This document shows, one piece after another, positions 1 through 7,865 of a DNA stretch of 25,092 nt. Source of the DNA: Entamoeba histolytica HM-1:IMSS. Taxonomy: Eukaryota > Evosea > Mastigamoebida > Endamoebidae. How positions within the stretch are numbered: position 1 is the stretch's first letter; every line of letters begins with the position of its first letter. The stretch is from the NCBI RefSeq assembly GCF_000208925.1, contig NW_001915094.1, positions 1 to 25,092 on the forward strand, written 5' to 3'. Under the pieces are notes generated by a model. The model was not told the DNA's origin. It did not search any database and saw nothing but the letters and a program-made list of their open reading frames with translations. The position numbers were made by a program, and so were the translations under genes.

Positions 1-725
1 AATAAAAATAAAAATAAATAAAAAATATGATAAATACAGAATATATATATATTTATGTTTATATTTTATTATCAATTGTAGTCATTTTGTATGAAATATT
101 AATGAAATAGAAGATTTGATGAATCATATTTATTTTTATTCTTTTTATTATTTTATTTATATGTTATTTATTTATCTATCGTATTTTTATATATTTATAT
201 CTTTTTATATTTATTTCTCTGTTTATATTATTTATATCATTGTGTTATTCTTATTATCTATATATTATTATATTATTCTTATTTTATGTTTTTTATGTTT
301 ATATTATTTAGAATTTCTTATTGTTATTCTTTTATATTTAGATTTATTTGTTTATTCATCTTTATCATCTTTTATATTATTATCATTTATATCTATTTTC
401 ATTTTATATTTATTCTCTTTTGTTTTATATTAATATTAATTTTATCTTTTATACTTTTTATTTATTATTATATCATTGATTATCATTTCTCCTTTTATTT
501 ATCATTTATTCTTATTATTCTTTTGTTTTTATATTCTATATCATATATTCATATCATTTTCATTTATATTTTATCACTTATTATATGTTATAATAACATA
601 ACACATATGATTGATTATATAATAAACATCATGATGAAGTTATACATATAAATAATAAACATAAAAAAGAGTAAAATATTTTTCATCAATAAAATAATAT
701 TAATCATTATACATCATTAAATTAG

Positions 726-931
726 ACACTTTTATTTCATATTTCTAATTTTTACAATAAAAAATACACTTTTTATTTCTTCTTTCTTTTCATCTTTTAT
801 TATCTATTCTATTTTATTACTCTTTATCTTCTTTTTATATTCTCTATTCTACTTTTATTCTTTCTTCATTTTCTTCTACTTCTTACTTTCTTTTTATTCT
901 TTTATATCTTTCTCTTCTTTTTCAATTATTT
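726..931 (+). repeat. 206-nt G-free, pyrimidine-rich tract
   Basis: No G occurs on the + strand between 726 and 931, while C is frequent, in runs such as TTCTTCTACTTCTTACTTTC. From about 770 it is nearly pure T/C with scattered A. A purine-richer stretch follows directly (about 950-1170). The tract lies 400-600 bp beyond the 3' end of the BspA-like gene. No function is claimed. Confidence 0.7.
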
Positions 932-1047
932 GCTTTTTCTTTGATAAAGAAAAGTATGAAATGACATGGAATAATGTTTAAAATAAATCAGAAAGAAATA
1001 AAAAACAGAAGAATAAAAATAAAGAATAAAATTATTACAAAACAAAT

Positions 1048-1214
1048 ATAAAGAATGAAATATCATTTAATAAGAGATGAAATATCAATTCAACACATTG
1101 AAACAATCAAATAAAATAAAATAAATTAAAAATGAATAAACATAACATATTAATAATTAAATAAATGATGAATGATTTTATTATATTTCATTCATTTGAT
1201 ATTTCATTCTTTAT
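1048..1214. repeat. 18-nt perfect inverted repeat with 131-nt spacer
   Basis: The arms are ATAAAGAATGAAATATCA at 1048-1065 and its exact reverse complement at 1197-1214. A further partial direct copy (GATGAAATATCAAT) lies at about 1077-1090. It sits about 110 bp beyond the stop codon of the BspA-like gene. It could be a hairpin in a 3' flank or a tiny non-autonomous element. No target-site duplication is obvious. Confidence 0.6.
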
Positions 1215-1326
1215 TTTATTATCAATTAATTTGTTTATGATGTATTTCTTATCATTTAAATTATAAAATGAAATTTATTTTTATTCTTTAATAATTCAAT
1301 TATCTTCTTTCTTTATTTCTTCTTTA

Positions 1327-2394
1327 TTATTCTTCAAAGCAATATTCTGGTATTGTTTTATTCTTCTTTAATTCTTCTTCACATCTACAATGATAAAAAC
1401 ATCCCTTTCCAAATGATGTAATTGATGATGGTATATTAATTGATGTTAATGATGTACATTCTTTAAAACAATAGTCTCCTATTTTACTTACACTTGTTGG
1501 TATATTAATTGTTTGTAATGAATAACAATATTCAAAACAATAATCTCCTAATTTAGTGATTGATGATGGAATAATAAATTCATTAATATCTTTCTTTTCA
1601 ATATTCTTTCCATTTATTATTGTTAAATTTTCTAGTATTTTAATACTAATTAACACTGGTTCATTCATAAATATTCTTTTTTCACTTATATATTTCACAT
1701 CTTCTATATTAATTGATGTTAATGAATAACATTCTTCAAAACATCTATTTCCTATTTTAGTTACACTTGGTGGTATATTAATTGTTGTTAATGATGAACA
1801 TCCATAAAAACAACATTCTCTTATTTTACTAACATTTGTTGGTATAGTAATTGTTTGTAATGATGAACATTTATAAAAACAACTATCTCCTATTTTACTA
1901 ACATTTGTTGGTATAGTAATTGTTTGTAATGATGAACATCTTTCAAAACAATAACTTCTTATTTCGGTTACACTCGTTGGTATTTCAATTTCTTGAATAT
2001 CATCACAGAGGCTAAAACACCAATATCCAAGTGATGTAACTTCATTTGGTATTGTATTTCCATATTTCTTTCTATCTTCTTGTGTATATTCAATATTTTT
2101 ATATTCATTCATTTCTTCTTTCTCTTCTAAATATCTTGAATAATCTACTTTATACCATATTACATATTTAAATATTCTTCCATCTTCAAACACTTCATCA
2201 TATATATTATAAATATGAAATGTTTCAATATTAGGAAACAATTTTCTTGAATATTGATTCAATGGAATTGGATTAAAATGAAATCGTTCCATATTTCCTT
2301 GAAATCTTTTAACTCCAATTTCTAAATTAATAAAATCATTAATATCATCAAAATACTTTGAGACAATCATTATTTCATTATATCCTAATTGCAT
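1327..2394 (-). CDS. BspA-like leucine-rich repeat protein
   Basis: The 355-residue protein has a non-repeat N-terminal part (about 1-112) followed by leucine-rich repeats of about 23 residues from about 113 to 337. The repeat pattern is SLxxIxIPxSVxKIGxxCFxxC, typical of the Treponema pallidum/BspA LRR class (LRR_5), which is greatly expanded in Entamoeba. A non-canonical insert (about 230-275) interrupts the array. Two adjacent repeats (residues 153-175 and 176-198) are almost identical. There is no signal peptide or membrane segment; some Entamoeba relatives are reported at the cell surface despite lacking a signal peptide. The start is supported by a GAAC element about 30 bp upstream. The BspA-like assignment is firm. 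The ligand and function are unknown; adhesion or protein binding is only inferred. Confidence 0.9.
   Translation of the reverse strand: MQLGYNEIMIVSKYFDDINDFINLEIGVKRFQGNMERFHFNPIPLNQYSRKLFPNIETFHIYNIYDEVFEDGRIFKYVIWYKVDYSRYLEEKEEMNEYKNIEYTQEDRKKYGNTIPNEVTSLGYWCFSLCDDIQEIEIPTSVTEIRSYCFERCSSLQTITIPTNVSKIGDSCFYKCSSLQTITIPTNVSKIRECCFYGCSSLTTINIPPSVTKIGNRCFEECYSLTSINIEDVKYISEKRIFMNEPVLISIKILENLTIINGKNIEKKDINEFIIPSSITKLGDYCFEYCYSLQTINIPTSVSKIGDYCFKECTSLTSINIPSSITSFGKGCFYHCRCEEELKKNKTIPEYCFEE
1801..1938 (-). repeat. tandem 69-bp LRR units
   Basis: Two consecutive 69-bp units encode successive LRRs. A 49-nt segment is identical in both copies (1822-1870 and 1891-1939), whereas the other repeats in the gene differ at many positions. 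This points to a recent unit duplication or gene conversion. Confidence 0.85.
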
Positions 2395-3427
2395 TCTTTC
2401 TTTATTATTTTATTATTTATTAGTTCTTTTTTTATTTTTAGTTTGAACTTAAATTTATTTTTAAGATAACCGTCATTCAATTTTTCTTCTTTTTATTTTT
2501 TAATATAAATTATTAATAACAAATTATTTATACCTCAATAAATTATCATTTATTATTATTTATTATTTATTTGATGAAAATGATTAAATAAAATATCATA
2601 GAAATGAAATATTACAAATGATAAATATTCAATTAATAAATATAACAATAAATTGATAATGTGAATAACAAAGAAATGAATAAAACAGTGAATGTAATGT
2701 ATTTATTTCTATCTTTCTTTATTTCAATCACTTCAATTTTAGAAATCTCATTTTTTAATTTATTTTAATTATTTCTTATATAAAACATTATATGATTGAA
2801 ATTTATTAATATAAATTAATGTAATATCATATTTGACTTTAATTGTAATTTAATACATATAATATTCATATTAATTCATTTTATATTAAATTATTAATGA
2901 TATTACATGAAATATTTCATTATAATGTTATTTCTCTTTTTTTTTAATTTTATTTATCATTTGTAATTTATAATTCATTCATTATTAATTTAATTTAATT
3001 ACATTCACTATTTCTATTATCTTATTTATTTCTTATTTGAATTTGTTATTTATTTTGATATTTATTTTATCTTCTTTGTATTTTAGTTTGATATTTGTTT
3101 TTATTATGATATTGTTTAATTCTATTTGAATTAATGATAAAGTAATTATGATGAAAATGAATGAAACAATGAATGAAATAACTCATATCATATAATTGTT
3201 ATTATAATATAAATAATATTTATTTTCATTCATTCTTCTATCATTTATATTTCTGATTGATATGAATTTCTCTTTTGTTATTTATTTTTATATTATTTGT
3301 ATGATGTTTCGTATTATTTATCGTTTTCCATATAATTAATATTGTAGAAAATAAATAAAAGAGTTTAGAGTTAAGTTTATATCACTGTAAATAAAAATTT
3401 TAATAAATAATAATTTCAATTAATTTC
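2395..3427. other. intergenic AT-rich region
   Basis: There is no coding signal. It contains the BspA-like promoter at its left end and the 3' flank of the next gene at its right end. A perfect 14-bp palindrome, ATGAAATATTTCAT, is at 2907-2920. Short GAATGAA-rich segments oppose TTCATTC-rich segments near 3150-3235. Otherwise it is simple A/T sequence. Confidence 0.6.
2423..2426 (-). promoter_or_regulatory. GAAC-type core promoter element of BspA-like gene
   Basis: On the minus strand AAAAAAGAACTAATAA lies about 30 bp before the start codon, matching the known Entamoeba GAAC element. A T/A-rich TATA-like stretch lies further upstream. Identified by motif only. Confidence 0.4.
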
Positions 3428-3910
3428 TTAATCCTTTAAAATAGGAGGAGACAATTTTTGTATAATCTTTTTCATCGTTCTTTTTTTCATCCATAATGCC
3501 TTAAACTTATTTACTCTATTTTTAATACTAATAAGTCTATTCTCTAATAATTTTATCTGTGGACCATCAACATTCATAGTCAAGTGTATTATAATAATAC
3601 ATACATCTGATAGATTAGTTACTAGAACAATAATACTCTTGATAACACTCAATATTTTCTTTATTTCTCGAAGGACCTTACTTGTTTTTATAAAGGATTT
3701 AAGCATATCTGAAAATTCTTTGTCAATACCTTTTTGAATAATTCTAAGCATATCTTTTGGAATGTATAATATCTCTTCCAAATAATCACTAACAGTGGTT
3801 TCATGATTCTGATACCCCTTATGAGTTTCATGGCAATGGAACATATCTAAACAACTCATTTGAATCACAACTCCAAATAATATAGCAGCAACTTTCAAAA
3901 ATAAGAACAT
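3428..3910 (-). CDS. small putative secreted orphan protein
   Basis: The 160-residue protein is one I do not recognise. Residues 1-20 are hydrophobic with a signal-peptide look (MFLFLKVAAILFGVVIQMSC). Then comes a short Cys/His-rich stretch (CLDMFHCHETH, 20-30), then amphipathic helices with many Lys and Ile. A second hydrophobic patch at about 84-110 could be a membrane helix. The C-terminal 40 residues are strongly basic. Reality is supported by a 160-codon open frame in DNA where stops are very frequent, and by a textbook core promoter directly upstream (TATA-like plus GAAC). It lies alone between large gaps. It could be a lineage-specific secreted or membrane protein, or a fragment of a repeated-gene family. 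Confidence 0.6.
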   Translation of the reverse strand: MFLFLKVAAILFGVVIQMSCLDMFHCHETHKGYQNHETTVSDYLEEILYIPKDMLRIIQKGIDKEFSDMLKSFIKTSKVLREIKKILSVIKSIIVLVTNLSDVCIIIIHLTMNVDGPQIKLLENRLISIKNRVNKFKALWMKKRTMKKIIQKLSPPILKD

Positions 3911-3921
3911 AATAAAAAAGA

Positions 3922-3947
3922 GTTCAAATTTTTCCTTTTTAAATCAC
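3922..3947 (-). promoter_or_regulatory. core promoter: GAAC plus TATA-like element
   Basis: Reading the minus strand toward the start at 3910, GTGATTTAAAAAG (3935-3947) resembles the Entamoeba TATA-like GTATTTAAA box. It is followed by TTTGAACTC (GAAC at 3922-3925) about 12 bp before the ATG. Order and spacing fit the known three-part Entamoeba core promoter. Confidence 0.55.
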
Positions 3948-3952
3948 TGAGA

Positions 3953-4108
3953 TGGCGTTAAAAAAAATAACTTTTTTAATAGATGCCAAGAAAAATACAG
4001 AATTCCATTATTTATAAAAAAAACATGTTGGCTAAATAGTTTTCCAAAAATCATTTATTGCCAGAATGATTTTTTGCTCAACCCTTTCATTGGCGTAAAA
4101 AAAATGAC
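3953..4108 (-). promoter_or_regulatory. repeated upstream motif (two copies)
   Basis: Two near-identical blocks, TGGCGTTAAAAAAAATAAC (3953-3971) and TGGCGTAAAAAAAATGAC (4091-4108), lie in the same orientation about 138 bp apart, 43-200 bp upstream of the secreted orphan gene. GC-containing motifs are rare in this DNA, so the repetition is noticeable. A regulatory role is inferred only. Confidence 0.35.
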
Positions 4109-5025
4109 AAACTATATCTTTAATATACGTTAAATTACAAAATTTTATTTAGAAGTTAAATAAAAATAATAAAATAACAATTTCGGAATTAAGTGTTAAT
4201 AGAATTTTCATCCATTCTTCCTTGCCCAGCAAAGACTAACACCATCCATTTGCTGTTTTTAAAAAGAATAATTTATTGTTTAACTTATTCTTTAATTTTC
4301 TTCTTGAAATATGAGTAAATCATTTGCTTTTTCTTTATTTGTTTTATACTATTCTCTTCTCAAACTTCTTATTTTTATTTTTAACTTCTTGTTTTATTTT
4401 TAAACAACATCATTTTTTTCTTCTTATTTTATGATGAATGGATCTTTCATTATTATTATTATATTATTTATCTAGTTTATTTTATTATTAATACAATCAT
4501 TTATACCATTAGATTTGAGAATATTCAATGTATATTTCTAAATTTGTTTAATAATTAGTACTATTTTGTATATTACAACAAATAAAATTCTCTAATAATA
4601 CCTGATATTGAGCTTTCAATAATTGAAAAGAAGTTTTATATGAAAAAAATGTGCAAAAAATAAGAATGAGAAGGATATAGAATTATTTTATTTTTAATAT
4701 TTGAGAAAAATAACCTATTACGAAATTCAAATTAACTCAAAAAAAAATACATAAAATAAAAATTAGTTAATAACTATCTATATTTACCAAATAACAAATC
4801 ATAACAATAAAAAAGAAAGAAAAAATATTCTAAATTACTTTTGTGAGATAAGAAGAAATATTTATTTTTCAAAACAAGTTCAGTTAATTTTTAAGAAATG
4901 TCAAAAACTAACAAATTAAAAAAAAAATAATAATACATATATTATTAATTTTATTATTTGAATTTAATTTAAAAGAAAAATCTAATCTATTTGAAAAATC
5001 TAAACTCTTTTATTTAATTCTTATT

Positions 5026-7323
5026 ATGTTACTTCTCTTACTTATTACACTTACATCAGCTCTTCAATGCAACGAATTATTACCAAACAAAATGTATAGC
5101 GTTAGTGATGCTTTTGAATGTATTGAGTCAGTTAAAATTAATAATACATTTACACAGTATGTTCAAAAAACCCTTCAAGTTTTATTTGAGACATATGTTT
5201 ATAAAGACATTTTAAAATCACCACCACAACCTTCATTTAATACAGAGTTTTATACTACAGTTGATATTGATGAACGACTTAAAAACCTTTCATTAGAAGA
5301 GACGTCTTTATATAAATTTATGCAAGAGATTCAGTCAATAGTAAATGATGCTCATGACTATCACCTTTCATTTAGACTATCATCTAATAAAGACAACCAT
5401 TATTATTATGATTTTATGTATGCTGTATTACCATTTATACCAGATATTGTTGATAATGAAGTTGTTCTTTATAAAAATCCAAATTATGAAACATTTGACT
5501 CTCAAATTCCACAAACTATTATTGACAATGTTAATATTCCTGTTACAAGTATCAATGATATGTCTCCAATTGACTTTATTAAAAAATTTGCTTCTGAACA
5601 AACATTTCTTAAAACACCTCATGGCAGATTTACTTATGCATTAGAGACAATGAGTTTTATTGAATTGAGAAGAACTGTAATGGATAAAAGTGTTTTAGAA
5701 GAACCAATCAAAATTACTTATTCTAATAATCAAACAGTAACTATCAATTATAATATTCTTTATATTCCTTTAGAAACATTAAGTAAAGAAAAACAAAAAA
5801 GAATTAATGCTAAAAGAAATGGTTATAATGATGCTATTATAACTATTGATGATTTTGTTGATAATCCAATGAGAAATAATCCAGGATTGTATGATTATCA
5901 ATCATTAGATGGTAACTTGGCTTGTAAAATTGATAAAGATATGATGATGAATGTTATGATATTAAAAACATTCTATCCTGTTGAAGAAGTTATGAATTTT
6001 GGTGAAGTTATGAATACTTGTATTAGTTCATTTGATAATAATGAATATCCAATTACTATAATTCTTCCAATGAATGGAGGAGGGTCTGGTGATCTTGTTT
6101 CCAGTGTACAAGATACATTTGCCCCACAAGGAGATTCTGATATGATTGGGTCGGTGAGAATTTCAAAAGGAACAGAAGGATGTATCAAATATGGATATGG
6201 TAGTTATCTTCAAAACCCAGAAAATTGTCAAGAAAGATTTAACAGCTCTGATCCTAACTCAACTGAATTAGGAGAATGGTATAACTCACCAAAAATCACT
6301 TATTATGGAACAGTAGAACATAAACGTACTCAAGAATCAATTCTTCATTCAATGGATTTAATTAAAAATACATTAGAAAAACATCCAAGAGATCCAACAG
6401 ATATTATTATTATGACTGATGGATTTTGTTATTCTGCTTGTAGTGTATTAACAAAAGCAATGGTAGAACAAGGTAATGCTATTGTTGTTGGTTATGAAGG
6501 AGATCCAAATGGAAAAATTGAAGAGTTTGATGCTGGTAATTCACCAACAGCAGTTGTAACACAAAATGAACTTCAGATTCCTGAAGCTGATAATTTAAAA
6601 AGTATTAATGGTGAAATGAGAATTTCATTCATAGAAACATTTGCCTGGGACTATTCATTTAATCAAACAATTCCAAGAGAATTTTTAATTCATCCAGTTG
6701 ATGAAAGAATTAACTTATATAAATTCTTTGATAATAAACTTGGACAATTTATAGCCAAAGCAAAAGACATTCATGCTAAGTATCAAAATGAATGTAATCC
6801 AAATAATAAAAGATTAGTTAAATATTCAAAAGAATGTGACCAACAAATATCTATGGAACATGCACATGGAGGATTTAAATGTGGTGATGATGGTAAATGG
6901 AGTAATCAATGTGTTGCTGCTTATTGTGACAAGGGATATAAATTTGATTTTTATAACCAAAAATGTATTGTTGATACCTGTGAGGCTAAGGATGAATCTA
7001 CTGACTCTTCTCAACAATCAGAATCATCAGAGAATAGTTCTTCTCAACAATCAGAATCATCAGAGAATAGCTCTTCTCAACAACCAGAACCACAACCACC
7101 AGAAGATAGCTCTTCTCAACAATCACAATCATCAGAAGAAAGTTCTTCTCAACAAACTTCCTCTTCTTCAAGTAATTCAACAAATGATAAAACTATGTTA
7201 TACATTATTATTGGATGTTCTGTTGGAGGGGTATTGATTTTACTATTATTAATTATTGTGGTAGTTTCAGTCATTATTTACAGAAAACGTCATTCTGGTT
7301 CTCAATACTCATTAATTCAATAA
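5026..7323 (+). CDS. membrane-anchored S41 (CPAF-like) peptidase family protein
   Basis: The 765-residue type I membrane protein has a signal peptide (1-13, MLLLLLITLTSAL). An S41-type fold runs over about 15-575. HDYH at 110-113 fits the catalytic His region of CPAF-like S41 enzymes, and TDGFCYSAC at 464-472 fits the S41 nucleophile turn with Ser470 as candidate. A Glu downstream (537 or 552) could complete a triad. A seven-Cys module follows (C590, C604, C619, C629, C634, C647, C652), then a Ser/Gln/Glu stalk (about 661-718), a transmembrane helix (724-752) and a short basic tail ending YSLIQ. YSLI fits a YxxPhi sorting signal. This family occurs in fungi and amoebae as well as chlamydiae. 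The fold assignment is fairly strong; proteolytic activity and substrate are inferred. TAATT follows immediately at the stop. Confidence 0.75.
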   Translation: MLLLLLITLTSALQCNELLPNKMYSVSDAFECIESVKINNTFTQYVQKTLQVLFETYVYKDILKSPPQPSFNTEFYTTVDIDERLKNLSLEETSLYKFMQEIQSIVNDAHDYHLSFRLSSNKDNHYYYDFMYAVLPFIPDIVDNEVVLYKNPNYETFDSQIPQTIIDNVNIPVTSINDMSPIDFIKKFASEQTFLKTPHGRFTYALETMSFIELRRTVMDKSVLEEPIKITYSNNQTVTINYNILYIPLETLSKEKQKRINAKRNGYNDAIITIDDFVDNPMRNNPGLYDYQSLDGNLACKIDKDMMMNVMILKTFYPVEEVMNFGEVMNTCISSFDNNEYPITIILPMNGGGSGDLVSSVQDTFAPQGDSDMIGSVRISKGTEGCIKYGYGSYLQNPENCQERFNSSDPNSTELGEWYNSPKITYYGTVEHKRTQESILHSMDLIKNTLEKHPRDPTDIIIMTDGFCYSACSVLTKAMVEQGNAIVVGYEGDPNGKIEEFDAGNSPTAVVTQNELQIPEADNLKSINGEMRISFIETFAWDYSFNQTIPREFLIHPVDERINLYKFFDNKLGQFIAKAKDIHAKYQNECNPNNKRLVKYSKECDQQISMEHAHGGFKCGDDGKWSNQCVAAYCDKGYKFDFYNQKCIVDTCEAKDESTDSSQQSESSENSSSQQSESSENSSSQQPEPQPPEDSSSQQSQSSEESSSQQTSSSSSNSTNDKTMLYIIIGCSVGGVLILLLLIIVVVSVIIYRKRHSGSQYSLIQ
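7006..7179 (+). repeat. Ser/Gln stalk coding repeats
   Basis: Imperfect 33-bp units encode SSSQQSESSEN-like blocks. The first two are almost identical and later copies drift (SSQQPEPQPPED, SSQQSQSSEE). They form the low-complexity stalk between the Cys-rich module and the membrane helix, and are likely to vary in copy number between isolates. Confidence 0.8.
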
Positions 7324-7865
7324 TTTTTTTCTTTAATTAAACAAAATTCTTTTAATTAAAAAGTAATATGAATAACTAAATAGTTGTAAATAATTGATAT
7401 CATAATACAATTAATTATTTTTTTTTTTATTACCGTCATTTATACTTAAAAACAAAAAAATAAATAAAGGAATAAAACATTAAAATAATTGACTTATTTA
7501 TCTAAATTAATACATTATTGAATTTATTATTATCAAATATACTTTATTATATTATAGTATTTGATTCGTAAGATAATTTGAAAATTTAATAAACTAAATA
7601 ATATTTAATATAAAACTTATTATTAGAAATAATTATTTTAATAAAATGAAAAACTACAATTTCCTATGAAACAAAAATTTTGAATTTAAAATATCTAAAT
7701 TTAAAATATTAACACAAAAAACAACTTAAAAAAAAGAGTAATTTTTTTCGAAAGTAGTATTTTAAATTATTTTAATTTATTATATAACTCTCTCCTTTAT
7801 TAATTTTAAAGAAAATTAATGAAATACTAAAAAATTAACGTTGAATGTGAGTTAGTTAATAAATT
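7324..7865. other. convergent intergenic region
   Basis: This lies between the 3' ends of the S41-like gene and the cationic protein gene. TAATT overlaps the left stop and is followed by a T-rich run, a typical Entamoeba 3'-end arrangement. A short direct repeat, AATTTAAAATAT, occurs at 7683-7694 and 7698-7709. Nothing coding is visible. Confidence 0.6.

Larger units (their letters stand above)
1..1326. other. gene-free AT-rich desert with strand skew
   Basis: I see no credible gene here. Two overlapping open frames around 116-651 translate to almost pure Tyr/Phe/Ile/Leu, which is what T-rich DNA gives by chance. The stretch holds a 17-nt interrupted palindrome at 584-600 (TATGTTAT-A-ATAACATA), a G-free pyrimidine-rich tract at 726-931, a small hairpin near 935-955 (TTTTCTTT/AAAGAAAA), an A-rich segment at about 950-1170, and an 18-nt perfect inverted repeat at 1048-1065 and 1197-1214. 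No tRNA-like, rRNA-like or transposon-coding sequence is visible. Confidence 0.7.
3911..5025. other. divergent intergenic region
   Basis: This lies between two divergently transcribed putative secreted or surface genes. The left 350 bp are less AT-rich and hold the promoter motifs listed separately. Near 4363-4402 an imperfect 20-bp direct repeat (AACTTCTTATTTTTATTTTT and AACTTCTTGTTTTATTTTTA) lies within a 30-codon hydrophobic frame (4311-4403) that is probably chance. Just before the right-hand gene, TTTAATTTAAAAG and CTAAACTC look like weak TATA-like and GAAC-like elements. Confidence 0.5.

Noticed and set aside
116..651. Two overlapping open frames encoding Tyr/Phe/Ile/Leu-rich hydrophobic peptides
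   Set aside because: The composition is what T-rich DNA yields; there are no charged segments, no promoter, and the two frames overlap each other.
1..4000. Possible Entamoeba LINE or SINE remnants in the gene-poor left part
   Set aside because: No reverse-transcriptase or endonuclease motifs and no recognisable poly-A tail with target duplication were found by eye; a repeat-library search would be needed.
4078..4088. Shared 11-mer GAAAGGGTTGA (minus strand) upstream of the secreted orphan and of TOP2 (24137-24147)
   Set aside because: The distances to the start codons differ greatly (168 versus 28 bp) and only two copies are seen; coincidence is the simpler reading.
4311..4403. 30-codon frame with a signal-peptide-like hydrophobic sequence
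   Set aside because: Too short, ends in an A/T direct repeat, and has no downstream exon with GTTTGT…TAG boundaries that I could join.
2467..7441. ACCGTCATT occurring near 2469 and 7432
   Set aside because: One copy is in a promoter region and the other in a convergent 3' region; no shared context.
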